Notes under the pieces: model-generated | What the model was told of the DNA's origin: nothing | Seen by the model: only the letters and a program-made list of their open reading frames with translations | The model's database searches: none | Shown here: in pieces, positions 14,860 to 20,677 of the stretch | Layout: each line of letters starts with the position of its first letter | How positions within the stretch are numbered: position 1 is the first letter of the stretch | Translations under genes and position numbers: made by a program | Origin: CAZFMJ01 sp964520045 | Lineage (GTDB): Bacteria; Elusimicrobiota; Elusimicrobia; Elusimicrobiales; CAZFMJ01 | Length of the DNA: 20,677 bases | NCBI GenBank assembly: GCA_964520045.1 | Contig: CAZFMJ010000050.1 | Location: 1 to 20,677, forward strand | Direction: 5' to 3'

Positions 14860-14932
14860 GACTTTGTCCGTCTCCTGTGATTCGGCCTATGCTGTGCGGG
14901 GCCCCCTTGTTCTCCCATTTGCCTACCGAATC
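14860..14932 (-). ncRNA. Structured 5' leader of nrdJ mRNA, candidate cis-regulatory RNA
   Basis: The minus-strand leader begins gattcgg (14932-14926) and pairs perfectly with ccgaatc (14885-14879), a 7-bp helix closing 40 nt. Inside, aug/cau can pair (RNA positions 15-17 with 42-44), and a G5C4 run can form a short helix or pseudoknot. The ggcc inside the loop can also pair with the ggcc that overlaps the closing helix, giving an alternative fold. The Shine-Dalgarno AGGAG (14872-14876) starts 2 nt after the helix, a layout typical of translation-controlling riboswitches. A conserved nrdJ RNA motif has been reported upstream of class II RNR genes in uncultured bacteria; I cannot test whether this leader matches that model. 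No B12 box is seen. Confidence 0.5.
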
Positions 14933-14938
14933 ATTACT

Positions 14939-14967
14939 ACTTTATCCATCTTGAAACACAATGTCAA
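14939..14967 (-). promoter_or_regulatory. nrdJ: Sigma70-type promoter of nrdJ
   Basis: The minus strand reads TTGACA (14967-14962), a 17-bp spacer, then TAAAGT (14944-14939). The -35 is perfect, and the -10 matches four of six positions. The expected start of transcription, 7 nt downstream, falls at about 14932, the first base of the leader's closing helix. Confidence 0.7.
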
Positions 14968-15014
14968 ATTTTCACTCGAAGCCGGCAATAAATGATAAAA
15001 TATGGATAATTACT

Positions 15015-15113
15015 CAGGCAGTCAGGAGTCAGAATTCAGGAGTCAGAATGAGAACGCCGGCGACGAGCTTTAAGGATTATTTGGGCAGGCCCGTTCTGAA
15101 TTCTGTCTGCCTG
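15015..15113 (+). repeat. Tandem 14-mer with inverted partner before the SIS gene
   Basis: Two perfect tandem copies of tcaggagtcagaat lie at 15022-15035 and 15036-15049, preceded by caggcag (15015-15021). About 45 bp further on, gttctgaattctgtctgcctg (15093-15113) is close to the reverse complement of the same material, so the stretch could fold into an imperfect long hairpin. It fills most of the gap between the divergent nrdJ and SIS genes. A TGATAAAAT extended -10-like sequence at 14993-15001 could drive the SIS gene. Confidence 0.6.
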
Positions 15114-15131
15114 CATAGCAATAAATAAAAT

Positions 15132-16148
15132 ATGAAAATAACGGAAACTTTAACATGGCTGGATATAACAGAAACCCCCGCGGTGCTCGATGAGTTCTCG
15201 CTTCGGGCGCGGGAAAAACTTAAATACTGCGCGCTTAAGGGCGCCGATAAATCCGTGCATCTTCTGGGCAGGGGAAGCTCCAATAACGCCACGATTTTCG
15301 CCAAGTATATATGGGAGACCTACACGGGCGTGCGCGCCGATTTTTTAAGGCCCCACTCGGTTTTTGAAGCAAAATGTCCGCTGAGATTTAAGGGCAAGGT
15401 TTTGTGGGCTTTCTCGCAGTCCGGCAAAAGCACCGATGTCGCGCGGTGCCTTGAAAAAATCGTCGGCTGGGGGGCAAGAGCCGTAGCCGTCACCAATGAG
15501 CCGGACATGGCGGAAAATCCTATCGCCCGCGCCGCCTGCAGGCACATACTGCTTTCTTCTTCAAGGGAGCGCGCCGTGGCCGCCACAAAAACTTTCGCGC
15601 TCCAGCTGTGGCTGGCGCTTTGGACTGCGCAGGTCTGGAGCGGATGTTTCAGGGAAAAGGATTTTTGCGAAACGGCCCGTCTTATAAAATCCCTGCTGGA
15701 AGATTCCGGGAGATTTTTGCGCAAAGACGCTTTCCCGTTCTGGAAGGATCTGGTGAAAGCGCCCGTCATCGCTTTTGTGGGAAGGGGCCCGCTTTCGGCG
15801 GTCGCCGAAGATTCCGCTCTTAAATTCCGCGAGATGGCGGGCGTGCATGCGGCCGCTTATTCCGCGGCGGAATTTCTGCACGGCCCCATAGGCGCTCACG
15901 GCCCCAAGGACTTGGTTTTTCTGCTTGCCCCTTCCGGCAGACTGCCTGATGATATAAGGAAAGTCTGCGCCGCCTTAAAAGAGCGCTCCACCGTGCATCA
16001 CATAATAACTCCCCATGCGGGCAAGCCTCCGTTTAACTGTCTCCTCACGGACATCGAGCTTAAGATCGCGGCCCTGCGCCTCGCTCTTGAGAAAGGCCTG
16101 AATCCCGACTGCCCCAGAGGCCTTAAAAAAGTCACCAAAACGATATAA
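15132..16148 (+). CDS. Two-SIS-domain sugar-phosphate isomerase/deaminase (GlmS-isomerase-like)
   Basis: The 338-residue protein consists of two SIS domains and corresponds to the isomerase half of GlmS without the glutaminase domain. The first domain carries HLLGRGSSNNA (43-53) and FSQSGKSTDV (94-103), followed by the conserved SRERAVAATKTFALQL (144-159). The second carries FVGRGPLSAVAEDSALKFRE and AAEFLHGPIGAHGP with the catalytic-type Glu and His. The ending, GLNPDCPRGLKKVTKT, is typical of this group. Such stand-alone proteins include glucosamine-6-phosphate deaminases (NagB-II) and AgaS-type enzymes, so an amino-sugar phosphate substrate is likely but the exact one is not determined. There is no Shine-Dalgarno before the ATG. 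The gene is monocistronic. Confidence 0.85.
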   Translation: MKITETLTWLDITETPAVLDEFSLRAREKLKYCALKGADKSVHLLGRGSSNNATIFAKYIWETYTGVRADFLRPHSVFEAKCPLRFKGKVLWAFSQSGKSTDVARCLEKIVGWGARAVAVTNEPDMAENPIARAACRHILLSSSRERAVAATKTFALQLWLALWTAQVWSGCFREKDFCETARLIKSLLEDSGRFLRKDAFPFWKDLVKAPVIAFVGRGPLSAVAEDSALKFREMAGVHAAAYSAAEFLHGPIGAHGPKDLVFLLAPSGRLPDDIRKVCAALKERSTVHHIITPHAGKPPFNCLLTDIELKIAALRLALEKGLNPDCPRGLKKVTKTI

Positions 16149-16150
16149 AA

Positions 16151-16288
16151 GGAAAAGTAGATAGTATATAGCAGATAGTAGACAGAAGAAAAGATTTATT
16201 TTGCCTATAAATAATTTGGATTTGGTGTTTTGAGTTTAGGATTTAGTGCTTTGAATTTATCTATCTTACCGTCTCCCGTCTACCCTCT
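16151..16288 (-). repeat. Intergenic heptamer-array element (copy C, inverted)
   Basis: Four 7-mers, agtagat/agtatat/agcagat/agtagac, occupy 16156-16183. At the other end, tcttacc/gtctccc/gtctacc (16264-16284) are followed by ctcttcat, which read on the minus strand gives atgaagagggtagacggg, the opening of copies A and B. The interior (16190-16262) is AT-rich with degenerate ttgagttt/ggatttagtg words. It sits between the SIS gene and the relic gene end; no gene is seen. Confidence 0.6.
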
Positions 16289-16373
16289 TCATTGCGAAAG
16301 TCTTTTCAGGTAGTCCGTGATCGCCTGTTTTTTTGGGGAGGGTGGTATTTTTCTCTATTCTGCTTTGACCTGT
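16289..16373 (-). pseudogene. Relic of the 3' end of the DUF4175-like gene
   Basis: This 85-bp stretch is a diverged copy of the last 85 bp of the large gene that ends at 18596. The first 34 bp (18 bp shown by tgcgaaagtcttttcagg in both) differ at only two positions. In the same frame both encode AITDYLKRLSQ followed by a stop. Just upstream, the relic has seven Ts and four Gs where the intact copy has five and three, which breaks the frame and makes it non-functional. Similarity fades by 16373, where tgacctgt is still shared. It marks the left edge of the AbiE cassette. Confidence 0.85.
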
Positions 16374-16386
16374 GCATGCTGCGAAT

Positions 16387-17553
16387 TCATTTGAATGAGG
16401 AAAATTCCATCTCATATTTCGGCTTGAAAATTTGGGTTGTTGCTTCGATGCTTTGAATCCGGTCCACACGATAACTTCTGGTTTCTCCGGTTTCAACCTT
16501 TGTTGCATACAAAACTAACGTGCCCGCGGTTGTCTGCCTTAAGGAATATGGTTCAATCAAGAGAGTCGTTCCGTTATACCCCAATTTAACGCATAGGTGA
16601 TTAACAGCGGCAAAACGTATAGATTCAAGTGGAACGCCCACTCCCCATTGCCGGATTGTAGGAGGAGGCATCCACCCTGTTTCGTTTTTTCCGGCCGATA
16701 TATGGGCTAGTTTAGGTAAGGATAGATTGCCATTCAACCAGGCGAAAATGTTCGGCAGCTCTTCCCAAAAATCTTCAAAAGGCGGCAGGACCTGCAATTG
16801 ATGCGCCAGCATGTTCTTCCATTCGCTAATCAATTCGCTTTTTGTCGAAGCGTTTTGGATTGATTCAAGCGTTGGAATGGGAGTACCCTTTGACTGGCAT
16901 TTTTTCTCAAAAACACTTTTTATCAACTGCGGCTGCGACTGCAAATCCCGTTTTCGGAAAAGAAGCACAATATCGTATAGATCTCTCGGCCGGCCGCGCT
17001 CTCCCATCGCCCGCATTTTCTCCGCAAAAACTTCCTCAAAAGAATAGCATCTCACTTTTGCCTGAGCAGGCAGGTTGTCGGTATATGGGTGGGATATTTT
17101 TCTAAGCGCGGTGGGCTGGATTATCTTTTCCAAACCGCTGATATCCAGTTTTATTCTTGACGGAGAAGGCGTATTGCGGGGCCCCCGATAGTAAATGCCG
17201 CCTTCTGTATAAAGATAGCGATCAATGTATTTAAACACCGGCGGCTTAGCAGAAAAATCGATGCCGGATTCATCATATACCCGCTCAAGAACTCTTTTTA
17301 TGATGGGCGCTATTATTTCCGGTTTATCCGGCCCGCCAGGCATAATTGTAAAATCCAAATCTTCGGAAAACCGCCATGTCTCTATAAAGCACTTTTTGAG
17401 CGATGTGCCGCCTTTAAAAGCCCAGTGATGGCTTAAATCCGGATCTGTCCCTATACCCCAAAGCACCCAGCCGATAACATAATCTTTTTCGATCACATCA
17501 TCGCGGATGCCCCATTCTGTTACCAGATTTCTTATTTCCTGACCATTTATCAT
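16387..17553 (-). CDS. abiEii: AbiEii/AbiGii-family nucleotidyltransferase toxin with WYL-like tail
   Basis: This is the toxin of a type IV toxin-antitoxin/abortive-infection pair. The family is DNA polymerase beta-type nucleotidyltransferases; related enzymes add nucleotides to tRNA and stop growth. In the 388-residue protein, IEKDYVIGWVL (21-31) precedes the nucleotidyltransferase motif FKGGTSL (46-52) and RFSEDLDFT (61-69) with the metal-binding Asp65 and Asp67. RPRDLYDIVLLFRK (about 178-191) is the conserved later motif. Residues from about 300 to the end (VPLESIRFAAVNHLC...LLIEPYSLR...SYRVDRIQSIE...FKP) resemble a WYL domain, an extra sensory module. The ATG overlaps the AbiEi stop as ATGA, so antitoxin is translated first. 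Confidence 0.88.
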   Translation of the reverse strand: MINGQEIRNLVTEWGIRDDVIEKDYVIGWVLWGIGTDPDLSHHWAFKGGTSLKKCFIETWRFSEDLDFTIMPGGPDKPEIIAPIIKRVLERVYDESGIDFSAKPPVFKYIDRYLYTEGGIYYRGPRNTPSPSRIKLDISGLEKIIQPTALRKISHPYTDNLPAQAKVRCYSFEEVFAEKMRAMGERGRPRDLYDIVLLFRKRDLQSQPQLIKSVFEKKCQSKGTPIPTLESIQNASTKSELISEWKNMLAHQLQVLPPFEDFWEELPNIFAWLNGNLSLPKLAHISAGKNETGWMPPPTIRQWGVGVPLESIRFAAVNHLCVKLGYNGTTLLIEPYSLRQTTAGTLVLYATKVETGETRSYRVDRIQSIEATTQIFKPKYEMEFSSFK

Positions 17554-18347
17554 TTGGTTATAGCGGTATTAATTCTTAAATTCCACTTGGTATCAAAGCG
17601 CCCTTTTGCATCAACTGCCGAATCTAGAAGTGAAAAACCGGCGCTTATGTTTTTTTTGCATATTTCCTTTAAATCGCCGGCATCAATTTCCATAGTCTCA
17701 ATCAAATAGCCGAGTCTTTTATAAATTGTCCTGTTATTTCTGGTTTCTATATATTTTACGGCATCTGCGTCGTTGCGATGCTGTGAAGCAAAATACTCCC
17801 GGACTATTTCCGCGGTATTTCGCATTCCGCCGCCTGTATATGGGTCATCCAAAATATCAACAACGATCTGAGTCGGGTCTGAAACCTGAATTTTCTGGTT
17901 TTCAAGCCATATATTTTTCGTCTTGCCGGAATGTTTCTCTCCGATATGTTTCACCAGAAAATCAGTGCCTTGTATGCGGATATTTTTTCGCCTGATTTTT
18001 TTTGTAGTAAAAACCACAATGCTATTAAAAATCTGTTCCGTAAATTCCCAGTATTCCGCGGCGCTCCATCCGCCAATGTAGCACGGAGCAAACACGCGGT
18101 TGGCAACAATCCATGGATTTTCCTTTAGTTCGCTGGGATTTATGGTTCCAAGGGGAACGGTGATATATAATCCGCGTCGTATTCTGGAAAGCCAACCCTT
18201 CCTGGCAAAATATGCCAAAAGGAGACTTGTCTCCTGTTTGGTAAAATTAAAATTTTTAATTACATCCGAAGCCGTAAATGGCCCCGTATGAGTCAAATTT
18301 AAATTATCCAGTAATTTTCTATATTTTTCTGAAATTCCAGAAGGCAT
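17550..18347 (-). CDS. abiEi: AbiEi-family antitoxin / transcriptional autorepressor
   Basis: The 265-residue protein is the partner of the AbiEii toxin. The N-terminal 65 residues form a winged HTH (FTASDVIKNFNFTKQETSLLLAYF..., then RRGLYITVPL). Then comes the family core with YIGGWSAAEYWEFTEQIFN (91-109) and SDPTQIVVDILDDPYTGGG. In studied systems AbiEi neutralises the toxin without a stable complex and represses its own promoter by binding inverted repeats; both roles are inferred here from family and from the repeats found upstream. AGGA lies about 5 bp before the ATG. Base composition is more AT-rich than the flanking housekeeping genes, consistent with transfer. Confidence 0.87.
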   Translation of the reverse strand: MPSGISEKYRKLLDNLNLTHTGPFTASDVIKNFNFTKQETSLLLAYFARKGWLSRIRRGLYITVPLGTINPSELKENPWIVANRVFAPCYIGGWSAAEYWEFTEQIFNSIVVFTTKKIRRKNIRIQGTDFLVKHIGEKHSGKTKNIWLENQKIQVSDPTQIVVDILDDPYTGGGMRNTAEIVREYFASQHRNDADAVKYIETRNNRTIYKRLGYLIETMEIDAGDLKEICKKNISAGFSLLDSAVDAKGRFDTKWNLRINTAITK

Positions 18348-18386
18348 ATTTTCCTATAGTAGAAGTGCTTTAAGATTCCCCCGTGT

Positions 18387-18439
18387 AATACTATTGCACT
18401 TATAATATAACACATCTAACGCCAAAATGCAATACTATA
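18387..18439 (-). promoter_or_regulatory. abiE promoter with flanking inverted repeats (candidate AbiEi operator)
   Basis: The minus strand reads TTGCAT (18432-18427), a 17-bp spacer and TATATT (18409-18404). Two arms, aatactattgca (18387-18398) and tgcaatactata (18428-18439), are inverted relative to each other with 10 of 12 positions matching. They cover the predicted start site and the -35 box. AbiEi proteins are known to bind inverted repeats at their own promoter, so this is a good operator candidate. Confidence 0.6.
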
Positions 18440-18564
18440 TATCAAAAGCGCAGAAAGATATCTTTGGGTCGACTTTGTGCACTTTTAATATAATAAATTT
18501 AAATGCAGATAGAATTCAAGAGACATAATACTGGTGCGCCGAGTAAAGTAGAGAGGAGATGAAA

Positions 18565-18627
18565 ATGAAAAAATACCATGTTGTTATATTGGGTATCACT
18601 GCGAAAGTCTTTTCAGGTAGTCCGTAA
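18565..18627 (+). pseudogene. Truncated gene start fused to the gene-end repeat
   Basis: A textbook start signal, GAGAGGAG (18551-18558) with 6 bp to ATG, opens a frame MKKYHVVILGI that is cut short at codon 11. From there it reads through the reversed 3' end of the DUF4175-like gene and stops at codon 21. An AT-rich stretch with TATAAT lies near 18490-18500. It looks like the first codons of a lost gene whose remainder was removed at the 18596 junction, though a genuine 20-residue peptide cannot be excluded. Confidence 0.4.
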
Positions 18628-20677
18628 TCGCCTGTTTTTGGGAGGGGGGGTATTTTTCTTCCAGGGATTCCATGACCTGTTTTCTTATTTCATCCGGAGG
18701 CATGTAATCCTTTGCTCCGGGCAGTTTGACCGGAGAAATATCCACGCCTTCCTTGCCGTCCCTGCCTTTGTCTCCGGGTTTGGTCTGCCTTGACATGGGC
18801 ATACCGGTAGACGCGGGTTTGGTCATGCCGGTTTCCATAGAAGCCTGAGACTGCTGTGAATTATCCAGTCCCTGCTTGCCTTTATCCAATTCCTCGAGCG
18901 CTTTTATCTGATGCTCCGCCGCTTTTGAGCTGTTTTTTAAATCAAGGCTTTCGGCGGCCTTTTCCATTTCAGCTCTGGCGGACTCGAGCCTTTGGGTTAT
19001 TTCAGGCGATAATGTGACGGCCGATTTTGACAATTCCGACAGTTTGCCTGAAAGCTCGTCCGTCTTTGAACCTATGGAGCGCTGAAATGAGGAGGCGTTT
19101 TTAAATCCTTCCGAGTCTTTTTCCGAGTCCGGCAGCTGCCCGGACAGGGCTTCTTTGAGAAGGGAAAGCACTTCTTCCTCTCCGGTCTGCGCGGGCTCAA
19201 AACGCGCGTCATAGGGGGCGCTGCTTTTCCGCACAGCTGAAATTTCGGGTATTATTTCTTCAAGCGTTTTGGGCGATTTTTCAATTTTGCCGGATTTGAA
19301 TTCTCCGAGAACATTCCACATTTTGGAAAACGTGCCGGAGGGAAAATCTTTTCCGAACGAGAAGCACATGGACACCAGCGCGCCCTGTTTTTGAACGAGT
19401 TCCGCCAGCTGGTCTTTCTGTTTTTGGCGGATTTTTTCAAGCTGCGCGTCTTCAAGCTTGTAGTTTTGCTCCAGCGCATGCGTCTGGTCGGCGGCCAGCT
19501 CCTGCCAGAAGGCCTGAAGCTGTTCCATCTTTTTGGAGATGCTTTCATCGCCGTAGCTCAGGCTCCGCTGATATTCCGCCGCGTCATTGAGCGCCTGCCT
19601 GGCTTTTCCAAGCTGTTCTATAAGTTCTTTGGCTATTTTTTTTGCCAGCTCAAAATTTTTATCGGCGATCGCCTTTGCCAGCATCTGGGTAAGCCCCATG
19701 GCCGAGCCCATAGGCACCTGAAACGTCTTTTTTTCGGTTCCTTTGTCTCCGGCGGTCTTGGGACCCGGAGGCATTGAGTTTATAGAGGAAAATATATTCA
19801 TGAGATCCTGCATTATTTTTTCCGTCATCTCCGCGAGACTCCGCCAGTCGGAATCCCCGCCTTGTTTGCTGGAGCCTTTTGACATTTCCGCCAGCATCTG
19901 CTCTATGGATTCTCCCATGTTTTGCGCCTGCCGGGCCTCGGTTTCAAGGTCGCGCACGGATTGAAGCGCTCCTCCGTTTTTTACGGCGTCGGCTATGCGT
20001 TCAAGCTCCGATTTAAGTTTCTCATGCCGTTGTTTTGCTTCCGGCCCGCCTGATTTTGCCGAAGATAAGGCGTCCGGAACTTCCGTTCGGGCCATATAGC
20101 CCAGATTTTCCGTGATAGCCTTGTACTGTTCGGCTATCCCGGGATTAATGTAAGGATCGGAATCTATGTCTCCCGCGGTTTTTTCCGCGAGCTTTGAAAG
20201 CGATTGCCAGCCCTTTTCTATTTCATCTAAAAGGCCCTGCGTGACGGCGGAAGTGGAGGAAGAAAGCGCTGAAATAAGCGCCGCCTCTTTCTCCGAGAGT
20301 TTCAGCGCCTGATATCCGGTTTCCGATATCAGATTTTCAATGCGCGCGTGTATCTTGCGGAAATCCACCACGAGTATCCTGCTTTTTGCGGATTCGCCGT
20401 ATCCGGCGGTTCTGCGGTCCGCGGAGGCTGATTCGGGCATATGGTCGTACGCCCTGAAATGAAAATACACCTCCGAGCCGTCCGGGCATCCGCGCAAATC
20501 AAGCGCCGCTTCTCCGAGCCAGCGGGCGGGGCCCGGAGACGGAAAGGTTTTAACGGCATGAATTTTTTTGAGGCCGTCTATAAAACCGGATCCTCCTTTT
20601 ACTTCGCGCACAAGTTCCACCCTGGCTATTCCGAAATCATCCTGTATCTCGCAGACCGTCTGCACCTGGTCTCCGGG
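18596..20677 (-). CDS. Long helical DUF4175-like protein (partial, N-terminus outside window)
   Basis: About 693 residues are visible; the frame is open at the window edge (PGDQV precedes the GTG at 20665), so the N-terminus is missing. The first visible part, CEIQDDFGIARVELVREV, resembles the extracytoplasmic beta-sandwich of DUF4175-like membrane proteins. The rest is mostly alpha-helical and Lys/Glu/Gln-rich with long coiled-coil stretches, linkers rich in Gly, Pro and Ser, and a Met/Pro-rich piece near the end. The C-terminal helix pair MPPDEIRKQV and AITDYLKRL resembles the PPEYR...Y motif that ends such proteins. Full-length relatives have N-terminal membrane helices, so an envelope location is likely. 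Its last 85 bp are duplicated at 16289-16373. Function is unknown. Confidence 0.7.
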   Translation of the reverse strand, partial: PGDQVQTVCEIQDDFGIARVELVREVKGGSGFIDGLKKIHAVKTFPSPGPARWLGEAALDLRGCPDGSEVYFHFRAYDHMPESASADRRTAGYGESAKSRILVVDFRKIHARIENLISETGYQALKLSEKEAALISALSSSTSAVTQGLLDEIEKGWQSLSKLAEKTAGDIDSDPYINPGIAEQYKAITENLGYMARTEVPDALSSAKSGGPEAKQRHEKLKSELERIADAVKNGGALQSVRDLETEARQAQNMGESIEQMLAEMSKGSSKQGGDSDWRSLAEMTEKIMQDLMNIFSSINSMPPGPKTAGDKGTEKKTFQVPMGSAMGLTQMLAKAIADKNFELAKKIAKELIEQLGKARQALNDAAEYQRSLSYGDESISKKMEQLQAFWQELAADQTHALEQNYKLEDAQLEKIRQKQKDQLAELVQKQGALVSMCFSFGKDFPSGTFSKMWNVLGEFKSGKIEKSPKTLEEIIPEISAVRKSSAPYDARFEPAQTGEEEVLSLLKEALSGQLPDSEKDSEGFKNASSFQRSIGSKTDELSGKLSELSKSAVTLSPEITQRLESARAEMEKAAESLDLKNSSKAAEHQIKALEELDKGKQGLDNSQQSQASMETGMTKPASTGMPMSRQTKPGDKGRDGKEGVDISPVKLPGAKDYMPPDEIRKQVMESLEEKYPPSQKQAITDYLKRLSQ

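Noticed and set aside
14860..14932. Cobalamin riboswitch before nrdJ
   Set aside because: The leader is only about 73 nt and shows no B12 box or the usual multi-helix core. It is reported only as a candidate structured leader.
14952..14967. NrdR box at the nrdJ promoter
   Set aside because: The plus strand has acacaatgt, half of the NrdR palindrome, but the second half does not match and no paired second box is seen.
16266..16508. 80-codon open frame spanning the relic gene end and the abiEii end
   Set aside because: It mixes two sequences in the wrong frame: the relic's coding frame is different and abiEii already covers most of it.

Overview
The window looks like chromosomal DNA of a Gram-negative bacterium, probably from an uncultured lineage. 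It encodes a lipobox-bearing M48 metalloprotease lipoprotein, several proteins with Sec signal peptides, phosphatidylethanolamine synthesis genes (psd, pssA), a B12-dependent ribonucleotide reductase and a secreted clostripain-type (C11) peptidase. An Elusimicrobiota-like or related candidate phylum would fit the C11 peptidase and gene mix, but that is a guess. No rRNA is present to settle it.

Layout. 1-550: 3' end of an AspT/YidE-type membrane transporter, convergent with a secreted C11 peptidase (548-1840, minus). 1841-2860: intergenic repeats, a strong terminator, a small secreted heptad-repeat protein, and a cgcagaga array bracketed by 9-bp direct repeats. 2863-4839 (minus): a compact type II restriction-modification operon (MerR-like HTH protein, methyltransferase, MvaI/BcnI-type endonuclease). 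4960-5360: a hairpin, tRNA-Leu(UAA) and tandem-repeat DNA. 5353-6842 (plus): psd-pssA. 6836-12254 (minus): a tight six-gene run PAP2 phosphatase, tmk, holB, metG, M48 lipoprotein, LssY_C-like protein. 12325-14859 (minus): nrdJ, with a good sigma70-type promoter and a short structured leader. 15132-16148 (plus): a two-SIS-domain sugar-phosphate enzyme. 16289-18680: an abortive-infection toxin-antitoxin pair (AbiEi/AbiEii) lying between two copies of the same 85-bp gene end. 18596-20677 (minus): a long DUF4175-like helical protein that continues off the window.

How it works together. The plus-strand pair makes phosphatidylserine and decarboxylates it to phosphatidylethanolamine. The minus-strand operon joins replication and nucleotide genes (tmk, holB), translation (metG) and envelope functions (PAP2, M48, LssY_C), with gaps of 2-9 bp or an ATGA overlap. 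nrdJ supplies deoxynucleotides upstream of that run but is separated from it by a Rho-independent terminator. Two defence modules punctuate the housekeeping genes: the R-M operon and the AbiE pair. Both use ATGA start/stop overlaps.

Most notable: (1) the AbiE cassette sits exactly between a frameshifted relic of the neighbouring gene's 3' end and an intact copy of it, as expected for insertion at a gene terminus that restores the C-terminus; (2) the nrdJ mRNA is predicted to start on the first base of a 7-bp helix that closes about 40 nt of G-rich RNA, with the Shine-Dalgarno 2 nt after the helix; (3) the AbiEii toxin carries a C-terminal WYL-like domain; (4) a family of degenerate heptamer arrays recurs between genes on both strands.
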